Assembly (NCBI RefSeq): GCF_046630445.1
Contig: NC_092336.1
Coordinates: 293,747,501 to 293,811,500 of the forward strand
Direction of reading: 5' to 3'
Source: Rutidosis leptorrhynchoides
Lineage: Eukaryota > Streptophyta > Magnoliopsida > Asterales > Asteraceae
DNA length: 64,000 nucleotides
A program made the position numbers and the translations under genes. The first letter of the stretch is position 1, and every line of letters begins with the position of its first letter. This document shows, in pieces, positions 13,767 through 25,582 of the stretch. Below the pieces are notes generated by a model. That model made no database searches and was not told the origin of the DNA. It saw nothing but the letters and a program-made list of their open reading frames with translations.

Positions 13767-15770
13767 GTACGTTTCATTTTAATAAATATGTCCTTTGATT
13801 ATTTATTATGTGTCGTTGAGTTTGAGTTGGTTAAATTCATGGTGTTGAGCATGTTATTGATATGGGTGACGTTCCTAATGGAAGTACCCTATGGTGACGT
13901 TTTTATTTATGGGCGAAGCGCGTAAGACTTGGTGCAACCAAGCATTCCTTAGTATTGGAAAATGTTTCTACCAAGCCATGTATGTGGGCTTTGGTGTTCG
14001 GATGTTAGAACGTGTTCGCTCTCGTGTTGAAGTTGATGAACCATGAGGTTCGTCGGGTGGATGAAACCTTTGAGATCGAGTGTTTGATCTCGATGTATGT
14101 TGGTAAAGGAGTCTACATGACGCGACATTAGGTGCCTCTTTTATACCTACTAGCGTGGTGTTCGACTCCGATTATGTTGCGGTACATTGTACTTAGGGTA
14201 CCGAAGTGAAACCCTTAGTTACATGAGTGACTGGGTGAAGTTTGACAAGCTATAGTAATTGGATGATTACGAGAGTAGAGTTGTGTAATTTGCGGTACAC
14301 TTTTTGTTCTAAGTGTTTAAGGATTGGTTGAAATCCTTCGTGAACTCAAGATTGGAGTAAGATGTAGTGATGGGGCGTGTGAACCCAAATTGTTGGTAAA
14401 GCCTACTTTTGGTAGCAATGTACGGTTGTACAAAATGCGGTTATGGAACGTAGTCCAAGTGGGGGAGTTACACTCCCGCACGAGGAAGTTTTAGTGTGAG
14501 ATTTCGGATGATGTGTTGGATAGATCTGGAGTTCGTGTCGGGACCTAGTTTTGGTCGATTTGTGATAGAGTACAATTTTGGTTAAATTGTACTTACGATG
14601 TTGGATCTGGAAATTATCACCGAGGTGGTAATGTGGTAAATCTCGTTGAGAGATAATGGACGTGTTTGGCGAGCAAGGTGAAATCCCTCGGTTAAGGTAT
14701 ATGTGTGTCGGATTCTCTTTTAGAGAATTATTGTTTTGTACCTATGTTTGATATAGGTGGTTCTTGTTCGATTTTGTGGATGGTTAGTGGTATCCGTAAG
14801 GGTTCACTATAGTGTAGCAGAGCGTGATGTTGCACTACTCATTGTTCGAGGCCAAAAGTGTGTATGTGATTGGTGAAGCATGACCGTTCGGGGTCCGCTG
14901 ACTTCATCATGGGAGTAGTGATATATCGGTGAAGCATGATCGTTGACGGGGTCCGCTGACATCATTTGGTGTTGAGTGATCTATCGGTTGTTTTATACAC
15001 CGATGATGGGGTCGTAAGGACCGTGCAGTGTGATCTATCGGTTGTTTTATACACCGATGGTGGGATCGTGAGGACCATGTTGTGTGATTAGTGATGCGAT
15101 AGTCGTGTTTCTCTCACATGTTGTTACGGGTGTGACAATAGTCGATTTTGTACACCTTAGGATTAGCGTTGCCATAGTGGTTTTGGGCGTTTTTGGTTTT
15201 AGCCGTTGATTATGATGTTAGGATAGTGGCGTATTGGTTGTATTGCGCACTACAAAGGATGTCTAGTGGTAACTGTAATCCGTAAGGATTCATGTGGTTC
15301 GATCTTCAACGTTCGGATTGTTGACTTTAGGATTGAGACGTGTTCACTTTTAGCATTGTACTTGGTATGGTACGCTAAAGGTTCGATATCTCGGTACGAG
15401 ATTGGTGGAGTTTTCCCGATATGAGGGATTGAGCAAGTTTTAGTGCTCGGCTTTGTGGACTTAATAAGTCGCAAATGACGATTTAGTTGTTAAGGGTAAC
15501 TCTTTGAGGAGAATCGCCTAGAGGAGTTGGAAGAATACGTGGCGATTTCGCGTATTCTAAGTGATCATTATAAACTTCGGATGATTGTGTGTATTGTACA
15601 TCTCGGAATGCGTGTAAGCGTGTATTTAGTTAATGGATTAACCTTCGGGTTAATGAGTGATGTGGTGGAAGTCGGATTGGAACGATTTTTTGAGAACCAT
15701 CGAGTGTAGGTTCGATTTAGTTAAGTGATTAGGATCACGAGGACGTGATTGAATCTAAGTGGGGGAGAGT
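13767..15770 (+). other. X2 internal region without pol; purine tract at 3' end
   Basis: About 2 kb between gag and the 3' LTR. I see no protease, reverse transcriptase, RNase H or integrase motif in any frame, only short open stretches. It contains two pairs of direct repeats: 14872-14927 with 14928-14985 (GGTGAAGCATGA...) and 14986-15039 with 15040-15090 (GGTTGTTTTATACACCGATG). It ends in AAGTGGGGGAGAGT (15757-15770), the polypurine tract that primes plus-strand synthesis, directly before the 3' LTR. Confidence 0.7.
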
Positions 15771-16894
15771 TGTAACACCCAGTTTTTCCCCGTACATGAT
15801 TTACAGGTGTATCGTGTATGTACGATGGGTGCATGAAGGAATTGAGACATGTTCGTGCGTTAAAGTTCTTGTATGCGAAAAGTGATCAGACCAAGTTAAA
15901 GGTCGCGGCGCGAAGGTATGGGTCGCGGCGCGACATTTTAAGCAAATCAGGATCAGGAGGCACGGTAAGGAAGGCACCAGACCATGCCTTGGGCCGCGGC
16001 GCGACAGAAAGGGCCGCGGCACGGCATTCAGCTGATTTCAATTCCAGGAGACATGTTAAGGAAACCACCAGAATACGTTATGGGTCGCGGCGCGGCGATG
16101 AAGGCCGCGGCGCGGCATTCTGGGCGAGCTGGTACCAGATTTGCAATTTTAAAGGAGATTCGAGGGCATTTTGGTCATATTGGGTATGTGCCAGATTTGG
16201 GATCTTAAATCCCATCCACTCATCTTTTTTCTTTTATTTATTTTTCCTTTTCTTTCTATTTTCCTCTCAAACACTTCAAACCCCAAATTGATTCAAAGGG
16301 ATTTTTGGAAAGGAAGAAGCGAGTTTTGATCGAAAGCGTAAGAGACAAGTTTGTTCTCCTCGTTTTTAGCTACAAGGTGATACTAGCGGTAAGCTCTAAC
16401 TCCGAAATTCATTTTTTGTTCATCATTCAAATTTAGGGCTTTTGATTGTATGTTCATACATGGAACCCGACTAGTTGTTAATGGAAGATAATAACTAGGA
16501 TTTGAGTTTATTAGTGATGAAGGCGGGTTTTGGGTTGGTTGATGATTTAGCCTTGTTTAGGGCTTTAAATTGAGTGTAATCACTATGATTAGTGATTATG
16601 GAAGTGTTGGAACTCTTTTGGGTGTGTTTGGTTGACTAATTTTGAAATGGGTCAAAATTAGGGTTTTGATGTCAAATTGGGCAAGATAAGTGTTTAACAC
16701 TTGTGTTCGGGTTTAATTAGCTTATTAGGACCATTGTCACTAGTGTTAGTGATTATTGGTTAGTTTGAGTGCGGTTTGTGCTTGGAGGTGCTTTTGGGTC
16801 GAGATTGCACTAGTTGTCAATTTGGGTTGGTTTGTAAATCCTCCCTAATTGTGCTGTTGCATTTGTGATAATGGAATAGCTACATTCCATCAGC
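15771..16894 (+). repeat. X2 3' LTR, truncated
   Basis: Starts TGTAACACCCAG and follows the 5' LTR (9780-10886) closely to ACATTCCATC, after which the sequence is unrelated. It has one more copy of the GC-rich word than the 5' LTR (about 21 bp inserted near 15912) and keeps more CpG sites: where the 5' copy reads GGCTGCGG, this one reads GGCCGCGG. Confidence 0.88.
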
Positions 16895-16984
16895 GATCGC
16901 ATGGCAGCAAAAACCTAGCCACATTGCTATAAAAGGCAGGCATGTGGTCGAACTCAAAACACACTCTTTCAATCTCTCCCTCTG

Positions 16985-17074
<90 letters not shown>

Positions 17075-18094
17075 TAGGGTAATTTTATATTAGTTAGTTT
17101 GGGTTATGTAAAGGTTATTTTACGGGTTTTAAAGTCGAAGTTCTGTCCGTGTAACACTACGCGATAAATAATCAATGTAAGTTATGTTCTCCTTTTTAAA
17201 ATTAATGTCTCATAGCTAAGTTATTATTATGCTTATTTAAATCGAAGTAATCATGATGTTGGGCTAAATATTAAAATTGGGTAATTGGGCTTTGTACCGT
17301 AATTGGGGTTTGAACAAAAGAACGACACTTGTGGAAATTAGACTATGAGCTATTAATGAGCTTTATATTTGTTTAATAAAATGATAGTATGTTAATTTAA
17401 TATAAAAATTTACAATTGGACGTACCTATAAATAACCATATACACTCGATCGGACACGATGGGCGGGATATTTATAAGTACTAATAATCGTTCATTTAAC
17501 CGGTCACGAGAATGGATTAATAGTCTATGGACTTATTAAAACAGGGGTGAATTATATACAAGGAAAATTGGTGTAATTATAGTTTAAGTCCCCAATTATT
17601 TGGAATATTTGACTTCGGATATAAGAATAATTTGACGAGGACACTCGCACTTTATATTTATGACTGATGGACTGTTATGGACAAAAACCAGATGGACATA
17701 TCGAATAATCAAGGACAAAGGACAATTAACCCATGGTAATAAACTAAAATCAACACGTCAAACATCATGATTACGGAAGTTAAAATAAGCATAATTCATT
17801 TATTTTATATCTCATCGCACTTTTATTTACTGTCATTTTATTTATTGCACTTTTAATTATCGCACTTAAATTATCGTCATTTATATTTTTCATTAGGTTT
17901 TAATTGTGACTTAAAATATAAAATCGACAAACCGGTCATTAAACGGTAAACCCCCTTTTATATTATTATTATATATAAAAATATATATTTTGTACAAATA
18001 TAGTTGTTTAAAAATATAGTGTAAAATAAGTCGTCTCCCTGTGGAACGAACCGGACTTACTAAAAACTATACTACTCTACGATTAGGTACACTA
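16895..18094 (+). repeat. LTR-like fragment with TATA box and (TA)n tract
   Basis: No coding sequence. TATAAAAGG at 16928-16936 is followed by a (TA)n tract at 16987-17071 and then about 1 kb of AT-rich sequence containing AATAAAA. The end, around 18036-18090 (CCCTGTGGAACGAACCGGAC...), resembles what I recall from Athila-like LTRs of Asteraceae. That is memory and not shown by this window. It joins X2 on the left and another fragment on the right without visible target duplications. Confidence 0.4.
16928..16936 (+). promoter_or_regulatory. TATA box of LTR-like fragment
   Basis: TATAAAAGG, followed about 30 bp downstream by CA-rich sequence suited to transcription start, in a promoter-like context without an ORF. 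Confidence 0.45.
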
Positions 18095-18350
18095 CCAAAA
18101 TGCCCTTCTTTAATTTAAATAAAGCAAAAGAATCACCATCTGACACCCGCCGAGCCGCGACCTAAAGGGCCGCGCCGTGGCCCCATGTTGAAACAGAAGC
18201 CGCCAGCTTTTTATTATATACACTATTATGTACCATTCGGACTTGGGTCTTACAACTCTCCCTCACTTGACTCGAATTGCGTCCTCGCAATCCAAGCTGC
18301 ATGACAAGTAGGAAGATACATCAAAACAAACTCTTCAGATTCCCATGTGA
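18095..18350 (-). repeat. fragments of another minus-strand LTR element and a gypsy tail
   Basis: On the minus strand, AAGTGAGGGAGAGT (polypurine tract, 18255-18268) is followed by TGTAAGACCCAAGTCC at 18254 going left. This is the 3' end of an LTR element with about 160 bp of its LTR, including CGGCGCGGCCC. To the right, 18269-18328 would be its internal end. The last 22 bp (18329-18350, AACTCTTCAGATTCCCATGT plus GA) are identical to the end of the G1 integrase (4935-4956). Confidence 0.55.
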
Positions 18351-21300
18351 TGAAATGTCCCGTTCTTATTGATTAAAAACGTTCCATATTAATTGATTTC
18401 GTCGCGAGGTTTTGACCTCTATATGAGACGTTGTTCAAAGACTGCATTCATTTTAAAACAAACCATAACCTTTATTTCATCAATAAAGGTTTAAAAAGCT
18501 TTACGTAGATTATCAAATAATGATAATCTAAAATATCATGTTTACACACGACCATTACATAATGGTTTACAATATAAATATGTTACAACAAAATAAGTTT
18601 CTTGAATGCAGTTTTTACACAATATCATACAAGCATGGACTCTAAATCTCGTCCTTATTTAAGTATGCGACAGCGGAAGCTCTTAATAATCACCTGAGAA
18701 TAAACATGCTTAAAACGTCAACAAAAATGTTGGTGAGTTATAGGTTTAACCTATATATATATCAAATCATAATAATAGACCACAAGATTTCATATTTCAA
18801 TACACATCCCATACATAGAGATAAAAATCATTCATATGGTGAACACCTGGTAACCGACATTAACAAGATGTATATATAAGAATATCCCCATCATTCCGGG
18901 ACACCCTTCGGATATGATATAAATTTCGAAGTACTAAAGCATCCGGTACTTTGGATGGGGTTTGTTAGGCCCAATAGATCTATCTTTAGGATTCGCGTCA
19001 ATTAGGGTGTCTGTTCCCTAATTCTTAGATTACCAGACTTAATAAAAAGGGGCATATTCGATTTCGATAATTCAACCATAGAATGTAGTTGCACGTACCT
19101 GTGTCTATTTTGTAAATCATTTATAAAACCTGCATGTATTCTCATCCCAAAAATATTAGATTTTAAAAGTGGGACTATAACTCCCTATTATAGATTTTTA
19201 CTTCGTCGGGAAGTAAGACTTGGCCACTGGTTGATTCACGAACCTATAACAATATATACATATATATCAAAGTATGTTCAAAATATATTTACAACACTTT
19301 TAATATATTTTGATGTTTTAAGTTTATTAAGCCAGCTGTCCTCGTTAGTAACCTACAACTAGTTGTCCACAGTTAGATGTACAGAAATAAATCGATAAAT
19401 ATTATCTTGAATCAATCCACGACCCAGTGTATACGTATCTCAGTATTGATCACAACTCAAACTATATATATTTTGGAATCAACCTCAACCCTGTATAGCT
19501 AACTCCAACATTCACATATAAAGTGTCTATGGTTGTTCCAAAATATATATAGATGTGTCGACATGATAGGTCGAAACATTGTATACGTGTCTATGGTATC
19601 TCAAGATTACATAATATACAATACAAGTTGATTAAGTTATGGTTGGAATAGATTTTTTACCAATTTTCACGTAGCTAAAATGAGAAAAATTATCCAATCT
19701 TGTTTTACCCATAACTTCTTCATTTTAAATCTGTTTAGAGTGAATCAAATTGCTATGGTTTCATATTGAACTCTATTTTATGAATCTAAACAGAAAAAGT
19801 ATAGGTTTATTGTCAAAAAAATAAGTTACAAGTCGTTTTAGTAAAGGTAGTCATTTCAGGCGAAAAAACGACGTCTAGATGACCATTTTAGAAAACATAC
19901 TTCCACTTTGAGTTTAACCATAATTTTTGGATATAGTTTCATGTTCATAATTAAAATTATTTTCTCAGAATAACAACTTTTAAATCAAAGTTTATCATAG
20001 TTTTTAATTAACTAACCCAAAACAGCCCGCGGTGTTACTACGACGGCGTAAATCCGGTTTTACGGTGTTTTTCGTGTTTCCAGGTTTTAAATCATTACGT
20101 TAGCATATAATATAGATATAGAACATGTGTTTAATTGATTTTAAAAGTCAAGTTAGAAGGATTAACTTTTGTTTGCGAACAAGTTTAGAATTAACTAAAC
20201 TATGTTCTTGTGATTACAAGTTTAAACCTTCGAATAAGATAGCTTTATATGTATGAATCGAATGATGTTATGAACATCATTACTACCTTAAGTTCCTTGG
20301 ATAAATCTACTGGAAAAGAGAAAAATGGATCTAGCTTCAACGGATCCTTGGATGGCTCGAAGTTCTTGAAGCAGAATCATGACACGAAAACAAGTTCAAG
20401 TAAGATCATCACTTAAAATAAGATTGTTATAGTTATAGAAATTGAACCAAAGTTTGAATATGATTATTAACTTGTATTAGAATGATAACCTACTGTAAGA
20501 AATAAAGATTTCTTGAGGTTGGATGATCACCTTACAAGATTGGAAGTGAGCTAGCAAACTTGAAAGTATTCTTGATTTTATGTAACTAGAACTTGTAGAA
20601 TTTATGAAGAACACTTAGAACTTGAAGATAGAACTTGAGAGAGATCAATTAGATGAAGAAAATTGAAGAATGAAAGTTTTTGTAGGTGTTTTTGGTCGTT
20701 GGTGTATGGATTAGATATAAAGGATATGTAATTTTGTTTTCATGTAAATAAGTCATGAATGATTACTCATATTTTTGTAATTTTATGAGATATTTCATGT
20801 TAGTTGCCAAATGATGGTTCCCATATGTGTTAGGTGACTCACATGGGCTACTAAAAGCTAATCATTGGAGTATATATATCAATAGTACATACATCTAATA
20901 GTTGTGTATTGTACGAGTACGAATACGGGTGCATACGAGTAGAATTGTTGATGAAACTGAACGAGGATGTAATTGTAAGCATTTTTGTTAAGTAGAAGTA
21001 TTTTGATAAGTGTATTGAAGTCTTTCAAAAGTGTATAAATACACATTAAAATACTACATGTATATACATTTTAACTGAGTCGTTAAGTCATCGTTAGTCG
21101 TTACATGTAAGTGTTGTTTTGAAACCTTTAGGTTAACGGTCTTGTTAAATGTTGTTAACCCAATGTTTATAATATCAAATGAGATTTTAAATTATTATAT
21201 TATCATGATATTATCATGTATGAATATCTCTTAATATGATATATATACATTAAATATCTTTACAACGATAATCGTTACATATATGTCTCGTTTAAAAATC

Positions 21301-21606
21301 ATTAAGTTAGTAGTCTTGTTTTTACATATGTAGTTCATTGTTAATATAGTTAATGATATGTTTACTTATCATAGTATCATGTTAACTATATATATATATC
21401 CATATATATGTCATCATATAGTTTTTACAAGTTTTAACGTTCGTGAATCACCGGTCAACTTGGGTGGTCAATTATCTATATGAAGCATATTTAAATTAAT
21501 CAAGTCTTAACAAGTTTGATTGCTTAACATGTTGGAAACATTTAATCATGTAAATAAAAATTTTATTTAATATATATATAAACATGGAAAAGTTCGGGTC
21601 ACTACA
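18351..21606 (-). repeat. G2 3' LTR (mosaic)
   Basis: 3256 bp, TGAAATGTCCCG...GGGTCACTACA on the plus strand. Its outer half shares variants and flank with the orphan LTR at 4957. Its pol-proximal half shares variants with the G2 5' LTR. The polypurine-type sequence AACGGGTAGGTAC (minus strand, 21607-21619) lies directly next to it. Confidence 0.9.
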
Positions 21607-23153
21607 GTACCTACCCGTTAAATAAATTTCGTCCCGAAATTTTAAGCAGTTGGATGTGTTGACGTATCTTCTGGAAATAAATGCGGGTATTTCTTTCTTC
21701 ATCTGATCTTCTCGTTCCCAGGTGAACTCGGGTCCTCTACGAGCATTCCATCGAACCTTAACAATTGGTATCTTGTTTTGCTTAAGTCTTTTAACCTCAC
21801 GATCCATTATTTCGATGGGTTCTTCGATAAATTGAAGTTTTTCATTGATTTGGATTTCATCTAACGGAATAGTGAGATCTTCTTTAGCAAAACATTTCTT
21901 CAAATTCGAGACGTAGAAAGTGTTATGTACAGCCGCGAGTTATTGAGGTAACTCAAGTCGGTACGCTACTGGTCCGACACGATCAATAATCTTGAATGGT
22001 CCAATATACCTTGGATTTAATTTCCCTCATTTACCAAATCGAACAACGCCTTTCCAAGGTGCAACTTTAAGCATGACCATCTCTCCAATTTCAAATTCTA
22101 TATCTTTTCTTTTAATGTCAGCGTAGCTCTTTTGTCGACTTTGGGCGGTTTTCAACAGTTGTTGAATTTGGATGATCTTCTCTGTAGTTTCTTGTATTAT
22201 CTCTGGACCCATAATCTGTCTATCCCCCACTTCACTCCAACAAATCGGAGACCTGCACTTTCTACCATAAAGTGCTTCAAACGGCGCCATCTCAATGCTT
22301 GAATGGTAGCTGTTGTTGTAGGAAAATTCTGCTAACGGTAGATGTCGATCCCAACTATTTCCGAAATCAATAACACATGCTCGTAGCATTTCTTCAAGCG
22401 TTTGTATCGTCCTTTCGCTCTGCCCATCAGTTTGTGGATGATAGGCAGTACTCATGTCTAGACGAGTTCCTAATGCTTGCTGTAATGTCTGCCAGAATCT
22501 TGAAATAAATCTGCCATCCCTATCAGAGATAATAGAGATTGGTATTCCATGTCTGGAGACGACTTCCTTCAAATACAGTCGTGCTAACTTCTCCATCTTG
22601 TCATCTTCTCTTATTGGCAGGAAGTGTGCTGATTTGGTGAGACGATCAACTATTACCCAAATAGTATCAAAATCACTTGCAGTCCTTGGTAATTTAGTGA
22701 TGAAATCCATGGTAATGTTTTCCCATTTCCATTTCGGGATTTCAGGTTGTTGAAGTAGACCTGATGGTTTCTGATGCTCAGCGTTGACCTTAGAACACGG
22801 CAAACATTCTCCTACGTATTTAGCAACATCGGCTTTCATACCCGGCCACCAAAAATGTTTCTTGAGATCCTTGTACATCTTCCCCGTTCCAGGATGTATT
22901 GAGTATCTGGTTTTATGAGCTTCTCTAAGTACCATTTCTCTCATATCTCCAAATTTTGGTACCCAAATCCTTTCAGCCCTATACCGGGTTCCGTCTTCCC
23001 GAATATTAAGATGCTTCTCCGATCCTTTGGGTATTTCATCCTTTAAATTTCCCTCTTTTAAAACTCCTTGTTGTGCCTCCTTTATTTGAGTAGTAAGGTT
23101 ATTATGAATCATTATATTCATAGATTTTACTCGAATGGGTTCTCTGTCCTTCC
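21607..23153 (-). pseudogene. G2 integrase and chromodomain-like tail
   Basis: Minus strand from the C2 insertion point to the LTR. The zinc-binding HHCC part ([14 protein letters not shown]...CLPCSK) is followed by the catalytic core with the DDE residues in [15 protein letters not shown] and the Glu of [14 protein letters not shown], then the GPF region and the tail [18 protein letters not shown]. Breaks: TGA at 22027-22029 where G1 has Arg, a further stop in LPQ*LAA near 21942, and one extra A near 21695 that shifts the tail relative to G1. Near 23154 the frame reads from copia LTR into gypsy sequence, so the first ten residues of that open frame are not integrase. Confidence 0.92.
23149..23153. 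other. target site duplication CTTCC, left copy (C2 into G2)
   Basis: CTTCC directly before the C2 5' LTR; the same five bases follow the C2 3' LTR at 39393-39397. The flanking gypsy frame is restored across the site. Confidence 0.95.
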
Positions 23154-24066
23154 TGAAGGTTTTCGTATGCCCGAGAGACATATCAAATTAACGTGGTTAA
23201 TATGTTTTGATCCAAGTCGGGTCATACCCAATAACAAGCTTACCAACACCTTATACGTATTTGATCTTAACGATTGGATCATTAAACGAATACGCGACAC
23301 TTAGATTTTAGAAAATCGGGTTTCTAAAATATTATCACTTGAGATAAATTATTTGGATAATTTATATATAATTGTTTATGGGTTTAAATAATTATATTGT
23401 GTTATATTTTATAAAAGGTTTTATAAAATATATAAGTAACAAAATAATCCGTAAGTTTATAACAAGTTTATAAACTTTTATAAACTTACAAGTATTATTA
23501 TTAAACATTATAAGTGTTCAGATTTTGGGACTCCAAGGAGACACCCCATGCTTATTTTGGTTACTTTAAAGTTGACACAACTCCTAAGGAACATGCCTAA
23601 CTAGTTTACCAAGGCTTGACTCAAGTGATACATAAAAATACACAAAAATAGCAAGTGAAATTCAGCTCCTTTTGCTGAATTCTGGCTGATTTTTCTGCTG
23701 TCCAAGAGGGAGTTCTTGAGCTTATTTGAAAGCTTATTTTCAAGTGTCAAAAATCCTAACCATTGTACAAGGTGTTGGTGTCAAGTTTGGGGTATAATCT
23801 CTTGAGATTTCATCACTTTGAGGCTTGCATTCATCATCATCTTCATCATCATCTTGCAACTTTGAAAACAACCCTCAACTAGCTTGAGGAGGTATAATCT
23901 CTAAACCCACTCTTAGTTTGTAAGTATGTTTCACAACTTGATCCTATTTGGGATTTAACTTTAAATGGTTAAAGATTTACAAGTTTTAAAATGGAAATTT
24001 ATACGCTTCCGCAAATCTTATTTCTTGAATGATTATAAGTATTATGAAACTTGTTAAATCCCAACA
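23154..24066 (+). repeat. C2 5' LTR
   Basis: 913 bp, TGAAGG...CCCAACA, preceded by the CTTCC duplication and followed by the primer site. Confidence 0.95.
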
Positions 24067-25582
24067 ATGGTATCTAGAGCCGAAGTTGTTAAAATATGAT
24101 TCGAGATGGTTATTAAACCCACTATAATTTTGCATTCTATGAACATGCATGAAGTAGAATGTAAAATTTTCGGTTTTGAGTGGTTTGTCATTTTGGCCAA
24201 AATCACTTGGGATTCTGCATTCTGTGTTGCCGTTCACTTGTGATTCTGTATTGCCAATCACTTGTGATTCTGTGTTGCAAATCACTTGTGATTCTGTGTT
24301 GCCGATCACTTGTGATTCTGTATTGCCAATCACTTGTGATTCTGTGTTGCAGATCACTTGTGATTCTGTGTTTCCAATCACTTGTGATTCTGTATTGCCT
24401 ATCACTTATGTTGATGATGCTCACAATCTAAGCCTTGACCTTGTGTTTGGTTGCATGTTTGGTTGATTTAATATTTATTCACTTGGTATGTAATAATATT
24501 ATTTTGGTTATGTAATTTATTTTATATTTGGTATGTAAAATAGATTAGGTTGTAATTTCACTTTTTTAGACAAAATGTATTAGGATATATTTTGTAAAAA
24601 GATGAAGATGATGAAGACTTGAAGAACACAAGAAGAAGCATTAGGATGCAAGATTAAGTGGGAGATTTAAAATCTCCTACTTTGTGTTATAACCCCTTAT
24701 CCGATGGCATTTGTTTTCGGCTAAACAAATGTCTACCAAAATGGCTTGATTGTGAACATATTTGTTTTGCATGCATGGTTGTTTATTGTATGATTGTGGA
24801 TTGTATGTTTGTATGCTACAAGTTAATCACACAAGTTAACAACAAGCAAAATGGCAATTTAATTGGTTAAATTATACATTTATTAACAACATGCAAAACG
24901 ACAATTTAATTGGTTAAATTAAAAATGGCTAAAAGGACATTAATAAACGGTTATTAAGAACATGATTAGGATCATATACATAAAATGGTTTATAGACATG
25001 AAAATGGATTTCAAATGAACCATACACTAAATGCATGTTGGTGTATGGCATAAAAGTTTTCTCAAACTATAATTAATGAAAACTTAAAATCCCTTATTAA
25101 CAAGGCAAACAAGTTAAACGCCATCCTTTTGTGCAACACTTAAAAATATTAGGGAACTCACAATGGGATAAAGGTTACCTAACCGTTATGAGCAAACTAA
25201 TATGATTAAGGTAAATTTCGCATGCTTGTGGGATAAAGGTCACCTAACCACTTGTATGTTAAGTTTACACGTTTACACAAGTAGGACGACTTGATTTGGA
25301 AATCATGAACTTAGGGTCACCGAAGCATGAGGAACAAATAGGCGTTGATGGGATAAATATACCATGCAAAAGGATTGCATGATCCCATAACTTAGAAGTT
25401 GCAAAAGGATTGCAATTGTCATATAATGACTACCTAGCTAAATCAAATGATGGGATAAAGGTCACCTAACCGAAATTTGGTTTACCGTTGGATTCTAAAA
25501 TTTAATAAATATCAATTGGATTTAAAGGGTATCGATTGTTAAATTAAAATTGATACTTAAACAACTTTGTTAAATTTTGTAG
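24067..25582 (+). other. C2 5' leader with primer binding site
   Basis: Untranslated leader of 1516 bp. TGGTATCTAGAGCC at 24068-24081 is the tRNA primer site. It contains the 24-bp minisatellite described separately and three copies of GGGATAAAGGTCACCTAACC or close variants near 25162, 25230 and 25452. No protein-coding frame is supported; the repetitive frames over the minisatellite are by-products of a 24-bp unit. Confidence 0.8.
24234..24401 (+). repeat. 24-bp minisatellite, seven units
   Basis: Unit TCACTTGTGATTCTGTATTG plus four bases (mostly CCAA). Seven full units, with partial units on both sides (from about 24201 and to about 24413). Because 24 is a multiple of three, several frames look like repeat proteins. 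The leaders of C1 and C3 lack it. Confidence 0.95.

Larger units (their letters stand above)
9780..16894 (+). mobile_element. gag-only LTR retrotransposon X2 (non-autonomous)
   Basis: The element has a 5' LTR of 2621 bp, a tRNA-iMet-type primer site, a decayed gag, about 2 kb without pol motifs, a purine-rich tract and a 3' LTR that is cut off after about 1.1 kb. Structure and gag type (Retrotrans_gag plus two zinc knuckles) suggest a Ty3/gypsy derivative. Because nothing between the zinc knuckles and the 3' LTR resembles protease, reverse transcriptase or integrase, it probably depended on another element for these. The left flank is GATCC; the right end is lost, so the target duplication cannot be checked. 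Confidence 0.8.

Noticed and set aside
24201..24413. CRISPR-like array
   Set aside because: Units are contiguous with no unique spacers, in plant retrotransposon DNA.
24176..24466. Repeat-protein ORFs on both strands over the leader of C2
   Set aside because: The 24-bp unit is a multiple of three, so several frames stay open by arithmetic; the leader is non-coding in the sister copies.
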